Source: Bacteroidales bacterium (lineage in GTDB: Bacteria; Bacteroidota; Bacteroidia; Bacteroidales; UBA932). From it: a stretch of DNA of 36,689 nt. The DNA lies in contig JAGCYZ010000033.1 of assembly GCA_017960545.1 (NCBI GenBank), forward strand, positions 1 to 36,689, written 5' to 3'. Shown here in pieces: positions 20,518 through 27,171 of the stretch (positions within the stretch are counted from its first letter, which is position 1; each line of letters opens with the position of its first letter). The position numbers were made by a program, and so were the translations under genes. Under the pieces are notes generated by a model that saw only the letters and a program-made list of their open reading frames with translations, did not search any database and was not told where the DNA came from.

Positions 20518-20525
20518 TATCTTTA
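20518..20525 (+). promoter_or_regulatory. possible -7 element for the serine hydrolase gene
   Basis: TATCTTTA matches TAnnTTTG except the last base and ends 32 bases before the ATG at 20558. The same TATCTTT core precedes genes at 18429, 23471 and 27172. Confidence 0.4.
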
Positions 20526-20557
20526 CGGAGATTAGAGAATATAATTCCAGTAATGAT

Positions 20558-21628
20558 ATGAAAACCATCAAGATTATTTCAGCGTTAGCGCTGACAACAC
20601 TTCTTTTATGCGCCTGCGGGGGCAAGAAACAGCAGAATATCATTGACCTGCCAAGGGCTGCCACCCCGCCAAGCATCCAGGAGGCCGTCAACTCCATTCT
20701 GGCAGGTGACGAGGCCGATCCCAGCGTCACTTTCGAGAGCCTTATGGTACTCAAGCACGGCAACGTGATCTTTGAGGACTGGTACGGCGATGCCGCCCCG
20801 GACAAGCCCCACGCAATGCATTCAGTGAGCAAGTCTTTCACTGCCACTGCCATTGGCATGCTGGTTGACCAGGGCAAACTGTCCGTAAATGACAAACTGG
20901 TTGATTTCTTCCCTGAATACCTCCCGGAGGAGATGTCGGACAACCTCAAAGCCATCACGGTCCATAACCTCCTTACAATGAACTGCGGCCACGAGACCGA
21001 GGTCAACCGCCGCGGCGCGGACAACTGGGTGAAGGCTTTCCTCGCCCATCCGGTTACCAAGACTCCCGGAACCTGGTACTGCTACAACTCTATGGGCACA
21101 TATATGCTTTCTGCCATAGCACAGAAGATTAGCGGCGAAAAGATTCTCGATTTCCTTTCTCCCCGCCTCTTCGAGCCCCTGCACATCGAGATTCCCGAAT
21201 GGGAAGAGAGCCCTCAGGGCATTAACGCCGGCGGCTGGGGCCTTTACCTCAAGACCGAGGATATGGCCAAGTTCGGCCAGCTCTTCCTCCAGAAGGGAAA
21301 GTGGAACGGTGAGCAGCTGATCAGCGAGAAATGGGTGGCCGAAGCATCCAAATACCAGGTGCCTTCAGTTCCTTCGGGAACACGCCCGGACAACGCTGCA
21401 GAAAGGGGTCTCACCCCTGAGAACAGCACCTTTATGCTGGGCTACGGCTATCAGATGTGGATGTGCCCGGAGGGAGCCTACCGCGCAGACGGAGCCCGCG
21501 GCCAGTACATCATAGTTTATCCTGATGCCGATGCCGTAATTGCCGTGACAGCCAACTCAAACAACCTCCAGGCGGAGCAGGACCTCATTTACAAGTATCT
21601 CTTCCCCGCCCTGAAGGCGCTTAAGTAA
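20558..21628 (+). CDS. beta-lactamase-fold serine hydrolase, lipoprotein
   Basis: The protein of 356 residues has a lipobox (LLCAC, Cys20) and a class C beta-lactamase/esterase fold. The SxxK motif is Ser89-Val-Ser-Lys92 in HSVSKSF, and the second-motif tyrosine is Tyr176 in WYCYNSMGTYMLSA, a form frequent in Bacteroidetes. The third motif should be near the C-terminus (DGARGQYIIVYP). Members hydrolyse esters, amides or D-amino-acid peptides; beta-lactam resistance should not be assumed. It is monocistronic and converges on GH67 with 6 bases between stops. Confidence 0.85.
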   Translation: MKTIKIISALALTTLLLCACGGKKQQNIIDLPRAATPPSIQEAVNSILAGDEADPSVTFESLMVLKHGNVIFEDWYGDAAPDKPHAMHSVSKSFTATAIGMLVDQGKLSVNDKLVDFFPEYLPEEMSDNLKAITVHNLLTMNCGHETEVNRRGADNWVKAFLAHPVTKTPGTWYCYNSMGTYMLSAIAQKISGEKILDFLSPRLFEPLHIEIPEWEESPQGINAGGWGLYLKTEDMAKFGQLFLQKGKWNGEQLISEKWVAEASKYQVPSVPSGTRPDNAAERGLTPENSTFMLGYGYQMWMCPEGAYRADGARGQYIIVYPDADAVIAVTANSNNLQAEQDLIYKYLFPALKALK

Positions 21629-21634
21629 TTCCGT

Positions 21635-23410
21635 CTAGAATGATGAGGCCCCGGCCGGCTCCGCAAGGACGGGCGGGTTGCCGCGACGGCGCTTGAGCGA
21701 ATCCAGAGGGATTTCGGGAGCGGCAACGTCGGAAGGCACTGGCATTCCGGAGAAAGTCTGGAAATACTGGACGCAGGCGTCCCGCCACCAGCGGGCGTCT
21801 GCTTCTTGTATTACCAGACGCTCCTGAACCTTGTTCCAGGTGTCTTCGTCCACAAATTTTTTGACGGCGGCCCAGGTGTCGATAAAGCCGCGCACGCTGT
21901 CTATTCCGCTCTGGTAGTGGAGGCAGATCTCATCCCAGAGGGTGCGTCCGCTCTTCATCTTGTAATCCCACGGAACGTGGTGGAACCAGAGGAGGTACTT
22001 CTCCGGACAGGTGGCAAGGTTCTCCATTGTGGAGGCGAAAGGCTCGTGATACTGGCCTATATTGCCCGATCCGGTGGCAACGGTACGGTCGAAGCCCACT
22101 CCGTCAGGGCCTGCCTTGTGGTAGTACAGAGGAGACCAGTCCGGCCTTGTGGCACCCTGCCAGGGGCCCGGGCCGTAATGGCTGCCGTTGAAGATATGGT
22201 GGAAGCCAAGCGGCATAGTATAGTTTACGCATACTTCGCGGGACTCCAGCATCATCTTCTTGACGGGAGTCACGAATTCTTTCTCGAAACGTTTCTTGGA
22301 GCACCACCAGGGCTTGAGGAAGGTGTGGTGGATCCACTCGTCGGCAATCTGCTCGCTGGTAAGGGTGGGATCCCACGCGAGGCGACCGAAGGCGTACCAG
22401 TTTGCCTGCGAGAAGATGTGTCCGCACCAGGTGTCTTCCTGGCCGGTATTGGCAACGCCGGCTATAGCCTTGTTGTCAAGACGGGCGTACTTGCGCACGT
22501 CGGCAAAGAATTCTTCCCACATTGGGGCGAGGAATACCAGATGGAAGCTCTGGCCGAGGTATTCCTGCGTTACCTGCAGCTCGGGCATTGTGACGGTTTT
22601 GTCCATCTGGCCGAAGAGCGGGCTGAAGGGCTCGCGGGCCTGGAAATCAACGGGACCGTTCTTGATCTGGATTATGACGTTGTCCCTGAACTGGCCGTCG
22701 AGGGGCTTGAACTCCTCAACTGCCTGGTTGGCGCGGTCCGGGCTGGTGGCCGCATATACGAAAGCCCTCCACATTACCATTCCGCCGTGCGGGGCCAGGG
22801 CGTCGGCCAGCATATTGGCGCCGTCCACGTGGCTGCGGCCGAAGTCCTGCGGGCCGGGCTGGCCCTCGGACGAGGCCTTCACCAGGAAGCCTCCGAAGTC
22901 CGGGATGAGGGAGTATATCTCATTTACCTTGTCGGTCCACCATTTTACTACGGCGGGGTCGAGAGGATCGGCCGTAGGCACCTCTCCCAGCGCCATTGGC
23001 GTAGCGAAGTTGATGGAAAGGTATGTGCGGATGCCGTACTCGCGCAGGATGTCCGCTATCTGCGCCACGCGGCGGATGTGCTCGGAATCGAGGATCCTGG
23101 GGTTGGCGTTCACGTTGTTGAGTACGGAACCGTTGATTCCCAGGGACTTGTTAAGGCGTCCGTAGGTGTGGATGCGCTCTACGGGGATTTCCGGAGAGGT
23201 CCATTCCCAGATGGATTTGCCGGCGTAGCCTCTTTCTACCGAGTCGTTAAGGTTGTCCCAGTGGTCGAGGATGCGGTATTCGTAATAAGGCTGGCCTTGG
23301 GGCTCTACGGGGCCGGCGGCAAGCCAGAGCACGTCGGCGGGTTTAGGCGAGCAACCTGAAATGAGAAGGGCCGCGCTTATGGCGGGCAGGAGATATCTGA
23401 AAGCTTTCAT
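21635..23410 (-). CDS. GH67 alpha-glucuronidase lacking the N-terminal domain, lipoprotein
   Basis: The protein of 591 residues has a lipobox (ISGC, Cys20) and enters the GH67 catalytic domain almost at once: YYEYRILDHWDN is at residues 42-53, where full-length enzymes (around 700 residues) have this about 120 residues later. The N-terminal GH67N domain is therefore missing, while the catalytic and C-terminal domains look complete. Predicted catalytic residues are present: Glu182 in SSEGQPGPQ (acid), Asp255 in NGPVDFQAREP and Glu283 in VTQEYLGQ (bases). The enzyme should remove 4-O-methyl-glucuronic acid from the end of glucuronoxylan oligosaccharides. It is divergent from the alpha/beta hydrolase operon. 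Confidence 0.88.
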   Translation of the reverse strand: MKAFRYLLPAISAALLISGCSPKPADVLWLAAGPVEPQGQPYYEYRILDHWDNLNDSVERGYAGKSIWEWTSPEIPVERIHTYGRLNKSLGINGSVLNNVNANPRILDSEHIRRVAQIADILREYGIRTYLSINFATPMALGEVPTADPLDPAVVKWWTDKVNEIYSLIPDFGGFLVKASSEGQPGPQDFGRSHVDGANMLADALAPHGGMVMWRAFVYAATSPDRANQAVEEFKPLDGQFRDNVIIQIKNGPVDFQAREPFSPLFGQMDKTVTMPELQVTQEYLGQSFHLVFLAPMWEEFFADVRKYARLDNKAIAGVANTGQEDTWCGHIFSQANWYAFGRLAWDPTLTSEQIADEWIHHTFLKPWWCSKKRFEKEFVTPVKKMMLESREVCVNYTMPLGFHHIFNGSHYGPGPWQGATRPDWSPLYYHKAGPDGVGFDRTVATGSGNIGQYHEPFASTMENLATCPEKYLLWFHHVPWDYKMKSGRTLWDEICLHYQSGIDSVRGFIDTWAAVKKFVDEDTWNKVQERLVIQEADARWWRDACVQYFQTFSGMPVPSDVAAPEIPLDSLKRRRGNPPVLAEPAGASSF

Positions 23411-23436
23411 AATGAGCGAATATAATTATTTTTGCT

Positions 23437-23444
23437 ATCTTTAG
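23437..23444 (+). promoter_or_regulatory. possible -7 element for the alpha/beta hydrolase operon
   Basis: TATCTTTA ends 26 bases before the ATG at 23471. A second overlapping candidate, TATTTTTG, lies at 23428-23435. Neither has a clear -33 partner. Confidence 0.35.
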
Positions 23445-23470
23445 AAACTTAATTATTAGAAAACAGCTTT

Positions 23471-24364
23471 ATGAAAATTGCAAAAACCCTGGTAAGTCTG
23501 TTTCTCGCGGCGCTCTGCTCAGCGGCGTTCGCCGAGAACTTCACCAAATGTGAAATAATAGAAGACGGCGGTTCCGGCCCTTACAAGGCCATTATGGTTG
23601 AGGAGCCTTCGCTCGAAGCCCACACAATATTCCGCCCGGCCAACATCACCCCCTTCGGAGACGACAACCTCCTGCCGGTACTGGTATGGGGCAACGGCGC
23701 CTGCACCAACTCCCCGTGGGAGCACGTCAATTTCCTCAACGAAATTGCCTCCCAGGGATTCATCGTAGTAGCGACGGGCTACATCCCGCTCAACGGCGAG
23801 CGCTACCGCGGCCCGCAGTCCACTTCCGAGCAGCAGATTCAGGGCATCGACTGGGTTTTCAAGGTTAACGAGGACCCTTCCAGCCCGTATTACCACAAGC
23901 TGGACACCAAGAACATAGCCCTTGCCGGTATGTCCTGCGGCGGTCTCCAGACACTGGACAACTGCCAGGACCCCAGGCTCAAGACCATAATGATATGCAA
24001 CAGCGGCCTTTTCAGCGACCCTTCTACCGCAGTTCCGGGAATGCCAATGCCTGCAAAGGATAAGCTGAACAAGATACACACTCCGGTAATGTACCTCCTT
24101 GGCGGCCCCGAAGACATCGCCTACGCCAACGGAATGGACGACTTCAGCCGTATCAACCACGTTCCCGCATTTGCGGCCAACTACCCTGTGGGCCACGGCG
24201 GAACGTACGCCAAGTTCCACGGCGGCGAGTTCGCCGTGATCGCCACCGCCTGGCTGCAGTGGCAGCTCAAGGGCGACGAGAAAGCCGCCGCAATGTTCAA
24301 GGGCAACCCCTGCGGTGTGGCCCAGAGAGAAGGCTGGACAGCCGACAAGAAAAACATTGACTGA
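23471..24364 (+). CDS. secreted alpha/beta hydrolase, possible carbohydrate esterase
   Basis: The protein of 297 residues has a signal peptide cut near AFA (about 20-22). A chlorophyllase/PET-hydrolase-like alpha/beta hydrolase fold carries a clear triad: Ser155 in GMSCGG, Asp215 in GGPEDIAY and His242 in VGHGGTY. An oxyanion-type segment is LPVLVWGNGACTN (about 67-79). It is first in an operon with the threonine-aldolase-like gene (TGATG overlap) and the barrel protein. Its divergent neighbour GH67 makes a xylan ester substrate (acetyl or glucuronoyl) a reasonable guess, but the sequence does not show it. Confidence 0.82.
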   Translation: MKIAKTLVSLFLAALCSAAFAENFTKCEIIEDGGSGPYKAIMVEEPSLEAHTIFRPANITPFGDDNLLPVLVWGNGACTNSPWEHVNFLNEIASQGFIVVATGYIPLNGERYRGPQSTSEQQIQGIDWVFKVNEDPSSPYYHKLDTKNIALAGMSCGGLQTLDNCQDPRLKTIMICNSGLFSDPSTAVPGMPMPAKDKLNKIHTPVMYLLGGPEDIAYANGMDDFSRINHVPAFAANYPVGHGGTYAKFHGGEFAVIATAWLQWQLKGDEKAAAMFKGNPCGVAQREGWTADKKNID

Positions 24365-25401
24365 TGAAACCTCTTTTTTACAGCGATTATCTCGAGGGAG
24401 CCCATCCCTACCTGCTTCAGGTTATCCAGGAGGCCAATTTTGAACAGAACCCGGGCTACGGCGAGGACGACTACTGCAAAGACGCCGCCCGCCGCATCCG
24501 CGAAGCCTTCAGCGTCCCCGACGCCGACGTCCACTTCCTGGAAGGAGGCACGCAGACCAACGCCACCGTCATCTCTTCGGTGCTTAAGCCATATCAGGGC
24601 GTCCTCTGCCCCGATACCGCCCACATAGCCGTCCACGAGACGGGCGCCATCGAGCACATCGGGCACAAGACCCTCACCCTCAAGAACAATGACGGCAAAA
24701 TTTCCGCCGCCCAGATCATAGACGCGGTGGTGGGACATTACGCCGATGCCAACCACGAGCACGTGGTGCAGCCGGGAATGGTGTACATCTCCTTCCCCAC
24801 CGAGCTCGGCACCATCTACTCGCGCAAGGAGCTCACCGAAATAAGCGCCGCCTGCCGCGAGTGCAAAATCCCCCTCTTCATTGACGGGGCGCGCCTGGGC
24901 TACGGGCTTATGTGCTCTGAGTGCGACATAGAGCCTTCCGACCTGGGCAAGTTCGCCGATATCTTCTATGTCGGCGGCACAAAGCAAGGCGCACTCTTCG
25001 GCGAGGCGCTGGTCATTTGCAACGATGCATACAAGAAAGATTTCCGCTACAACATAAAGCAGAACGGCGGAATGATGGCCAAGGGCTGGCTGCTTGGCCT
25101 GCAGTTCGCCGCGCTGTTCACAGACAATCTGTATTTCAGCTTGTCGGAACACGCGCTTGCGCAGGCCCAGAAAATCAGGGCGGCCATCAAGGAGAAAGGC
25201 CTCAAACTGTTCGGCGGCAGCCCCACCAACCAGGTGTTCGTGGAACTTTCGCTGGAGCAGCAGGAACGTTTGGCACAGTTTGTGGGCTATGAGTACTGGC
25301 AGAAGATCGACGACGGGCACGGCGCGGTGCGTCTTTGCACCAGCTGGGCCACTACCGACGAGGCCATAGAAATACTGAATAACGCTATAAAAACTTTATA
25401 A
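24364..25401 (+). CDS. PLP-dependent threonine-aldolase-like enzyme
   Basis: The protein of 345 residues belongs to the fold-type I beta-eliminating lyase/threonine aldolase family. Family features are the N-terminal NPGYGEDDYCKDA segment, the substrate-facing LEGGTQTNA (about 59-67), the Asp-containing LFIDGARLGYG (about 177-187) and the PLP lysine Lys207 in YVGGTKQGALFGE. Such enzymes cleave L-threonine or L-allo-threonine to glycine and acetaldehyde, or act on related 3-hydroxy amino acids. It has no signal peptide and is cytoplasmic. Its start overlaps the previous stop by one base (TGATG). A metabolic link with the exported hydrolase is not obvious. Confidence 0.88.
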   Translation: MKPLFYSDYLEGAHPYLLQVIQEANFEQNPGYGEDDYCKDAARRIREAFSVPDADVHFLEGGTQTNATVISSVLKPYQGVLCPDTAHIAVHETGAIEHIGHKTLTLKNNDGKISAAQIIDAVVGHYADANHEHVVQPGMVYISFPTELGTIYSRKELTEISAACRECKIPLFIDGARLGYGLMCSECDIEPSDLGKFADIFYVGGTKQGALFGEALVICNDAYKKDFRYNIKQNGGMMAKGWLLGLQFAALFTDNLYFSLSEHALAQAQKIRAAIKEKGLKLFGGSPTNQVFVELSLEQQERLAQFVGYEYWQKIDDGHGAVRLCTSWATTDEAIEILNNAIKTL

Positions 25402-25404
25402 AGT

Positions 25405-26109
25405 ATGAGAAAAGCTTTGACAATCGCCCTGGCCGCAGGACTTCTGCTGGCAGGCACCAACGCCTTTGCGCAGATCAGCGTAGGCGCAGGTTATTCCAAT
25501 GTCACCCAGAAGATCCAGGCTTCCGGCCTGGACAAGACCATCAGCCTTAACGGTCTGTACGCCGGAATGGATTACGGCATTCCCCTCACCCAGAACATCA
25601 GCATTGTACCGGGCCTCTATTATGAGTTCTCAAGCGGCTCGGCCGATAAGCTCCTTAACATCGGCGCCGCAAGCGCCCTGCTCAAAGGCAGGCTGGAGGA
25701 GCACTACATTGACGTACCTTTCAAGTTTATGTTCAGCATCCCTTACCAGGGCAACAAGTTTTTCGCTTTCGCAGGCCCTACCGCCAGCATCGGCGTGAGC
25801 TCAAAGCTTAAAGGCGACGTCAAGATCCTGGGCTTCCAGCTTAAGGGCGACTTCCTTGATATGTACGACAAGGACATCTTCGAGAGCATGGACCTTATGC
25901 TTGGCGGAGGCGTAGGAGCCGACATCGGCAAAATGCTTCGCGTGACCCTCGGCTACAACTGGGGAATGTTCAACCGCCTGAACACCGATTCCAATTCCCA
26001 GCAGTCCCAGGACGGCAGCAGCTCCGGCTTCAACGTAGGCCAGCTCATCCGCGACAACGCCACCATCAACAGGCAGCAGTTCTACATAGGTGTAGCCGTG
26101 CTGTTCTAG
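25405..26109 (+). CDS. outer-membrane beta-barrel protein (PorT/OmpX-like)
   Basis: The protein of 234 residues has a signal peptide (cut near AFAQ, about 22) and alternating hydrophobic strands that end in a C-terminal aromatic residue (YIGVAVLF), as outer-membrane barrels do. Repeated Gly/Tyr-rich strands such as SVGAGYSNV, LYAGMDYGIPL and VTLGYNWGMF suggest an 8- to 10-stranded barrel with one loop rich in Ser/Gln (about 195-210). Bacteroidetes annotate such proteins as PorT-family or outer membrane beta-barrel proteins. It follows the aldolase-like gene by 3 bases and is followed by a terminator. Function is unknown. Confidence 0.82.
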   Translation: MRKALTIALAAGLLLAGTNAFAQISVGAGYSNVTQKIQASGLDKTISLNGLYAGMDYGIPLTQNISIVPGLYYEFSSGSADKLLNIGAASALLKGRLEEHYIDVPFKFMFSIPYQGNKFFAFAGPTASIGVSSKLKGDVKILGFQLKGDFLDMYDKDIFESMDLMLGGGVGADIGKMLRVTLGYNWGMFNRLNTDSNSQQSQDGSSSGFNVGQLIRDNATINRQQFYIGVAVLF

Positions 26110-26123
26110 GCCAATCGTCCCGT

Positions 26124-26147
26124 GTGCAAAAACCACCCTTTTTGCAC
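26124..26147. repeat. hairpin GTGCAAAAA/TTTTTGCAC
   Basis: Perfect 9-base arms (26124-26132 and 26139-26147) flank CCACCC. Its right side starts a 16-base direct repeat, CCTTTTTGCACCCCGC, found at 26137-26152 and again at 26189-26204, 52 bases later. The second copy follows the terminator hairpin. Confidence 0.6.
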
Positions 26148-26168
26148 CCCGCTCCTCAGAAAAACAAA

Positions 26169-26195
26169 GGTCCGTATGCAAATACGGGCCTTTTT
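26169..26195. terminator. Rho-independent terminator after the barrel gene
   Basis: GGTCCGTAT (26169-26177), loop GCAA and ATACGGGCC (26182-26190) form a 9-bp stem with one G-U pair, followed by TTTTT. On the minus strand the same stem is followed by TTTGTTTTT, so it probably also ends the NrtR-like gene's transcript. Confidence 0.8.
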
Positions 26196-26210
26196 GCACC
26201 CCGCCCCGTC

Positions 26211-26231
26211 ATTCCCGGCGCGAGCGGGAAT
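26211..26231. repeat. REP-like palindrome in the 26110-26302 gap
   Basis: ATTCCCG (26211-26217) and CGGGAAT (26225-26231) flank a 7-base GC-rich loop, within the context GTCATTCCCGGCG...GCGGGAATC. This resembles dispersed intergenic palindromes of many genomes. The remainder to 26302 is GC-rich, with CG-alternating sequence and no gene that I can see. Confidence 0.5.
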
Positions 26232-26302
26232 CTCCCCTCTTCGCGCACGCGTCACGCGCGCACGTTTCAAGATAAGGGGGGGGCTTGTTGTTTTGGCGGA
26301 GG

Positions 26303-27028
26303 CTAGAATTCCAGCTGGAAACCTTTGCGCTTGAGGCGGTCGTAGTTCTCTTTGTGGAAGCGGTATTTGATGGGGGTGCGGGTGCCGCGGCGGGGGGTGC
26401 CGTCATCCACTTCTTCCAGGATGCCGAAGTGCTTCATTTTGTTGGCGAAATTTCTTCGGTCAAACTTGACTTCCAGGATGGATTCGTAGAGGTTCTGCAA
26501 CTGAGGCATCGTGAAGATCTCCGGCAGGAGCTCGAAGCCTACGGGCTGGAAGTGGATGTCCTGCTTGAGGCGAGAGAAGGCCACGCGGAGGATCTTGTCG
26601 TGGTCGAAGGCCAGGGCGGGGATGGCGTCCCAGCTGAACCATTCGGCGCGCTCGGCGTCAGTGGCTGCCTTCACTTCCGAAAGCTTCACCAGCGCGTAGT
26701 GCGCTATGGTGATGACGCGCTCGCGGGGGTCGCGGTTAATCTCGCTGAAGGACGCTACTTCGTGCAGGTCGCCGGCGGGGATTGTGAGGCCGGTTTCCTC
26801 TTTGAGCTCGCGCGAAGCGGCAAATGCAACGTTTGCATCGCTGTCGGCATCTAGGAATCCGCCGGGCAGAGCCCACTCCCCTACGTATGCTGTAGTGCTG
26901 GCTTCCTTTTCCTTGCCGCGCTTTATGAGAAGGACCTTTAGCTCCTTCCCATCGTATCCAAAGACTACGCAATCCGCTGTCACTGCCGGATGCGGGTACT
27001 CATAAACGTATTGTCCTTTCTTTGCCAT
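26303..27028 (-). CDS. NrtR-type Nudix/winged-helix transcriptional regulator
   Basis: The protein of 241 residues has an N-terminal Nudix domain (about 10-150) and a C-terminal winged helix (about 160-241). This is the arrangement of NrtR, the Nudix-related regulator that controls NAD metabolism by sensing ADP-ribose, and of the related arabinose regulator AraR of Bacteroides. The Nudix box is altered: in the GGFLDADSDANVAFAASREL stretch the spacing from Gly to Arg is two residues longer than canonical and the first Glu is missing, though RELKEETG is kept. This fits ligand binding more than full catalysis. The wing contains GTRTPIKYRFHKENYDRLKR. It is divergent from the VWA/macro-like gene, with operator-like repeats between them. 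Confidence 0.88.
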   Translation of the reverse strand: MAKKGQYVYEYPHPAVTADCVVFGYDGKELKVLLIKRGKEKEASTTAYVGEWALPGGFLDADSDANVAFAASRELKEETGLTIPAGDLHEVASFSEINRDPRERVITIAHYALVKLSEVKAATDAERAEWFSWDAIPALAFDHDKILRVAFSRLKQDIHFQPVGFELLPEIFTMPQLQNLYESILEVKFDRRNFANKMKHFGILEEVDDGTPRRGTRTPIKYRFHKENYDRLKRKGFQLEF

Positions 27029-27044
27029 TCTGTCAGAGTTTTGG

Positions 27045-27075
27045 CAAAAATAGGGTCAATTGTCCATTTTTCCAA
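27045..27075 (-). promoter_or_regulatory. promoter for the NrtR-like gene
   Basis: On the minus strand, TTG (27073-27075), a 20-base spacer and TATTTTTG (27045-27052) match TTG/TAnnTTTG. The -7 element ends 16 bases before the ATG at 27028. Confidence 0.6.
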
Positions 27076-27080
27076 TTATT

Positions 27081-27100
27081 TTGCGTGAAAATTACATAAA
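27081..27100. promoter_or_regulatory. operator candidate A
   Basis: TTGCGTGAAAATTACATAAA matches candidate B at 16 of 20 positions but is a weaker palindrome. It lies between the two divergent promoters, next to the TTTG element of the plus-strand promoter. Confidence 0.5.
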
Positions 27101-27101
27101 A

Positions 27102-27134
27102 TTTGGAAGTTTCAGATTTTTGGTATTATCTTTG
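27102..27134 (+). promoter_or_regulatory. promoter for the VWA/macro-like operon
   Basis: TTTG (27102-27105), a 21-base spacer and TATCTTTG (27127-27134) match the Bacteroidetes consensus. The leader would be about 30 bases and begins inside operator candidate B. Confidence 0.65.
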
Positions 27135-27149
27135 CGTAAAGTTTACACA
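27133..27149. promoter_or_regulatory. operator candidate B, palindromic
   Basis: TGCGTAAAGTTTACACA is a palindrome around one central G with 7 of 8 base pairs, including the perfect core GTAAA-G-TTTAC. It overlaps the end of the -7 element and the predicted transcription start of the VWA gene, so a bound protein should repress. The adjacent NrtR-like regulator is the obvious candidate. Confidence 0.6.
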
Positions 27150-27171
27150 AACATAAACTAACCATTGACAA

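Noticed and set aside
20558..21628. True beta-lactamase giving antibiotic resistance
   Set aside because: The fold and SxxK motif are shared by many esterases and peptidases; the YNS form and lipobox match the general serine hydrolase group.
21806..23359. Long open frame of about 517 codons on the plus strand opposite GH67
   Set aside because: It mirrors the codon pattern of GH67, has no recognisable motifs, and the minus-strand protein has all GH67 catalytic residues. Antisense open frames are common in GC-rich codon contexts.
26303..27028. AraR-type arabinose regulator controlling the GH51 gene
   Set aside because: AraR shares this architecture, but the GH51 promoter region (253-402) shows no copy of the TGCGTAAAGTTTACACA-like repeat, so a local role is preferred. 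It is not fully excluded for genes outside the window.
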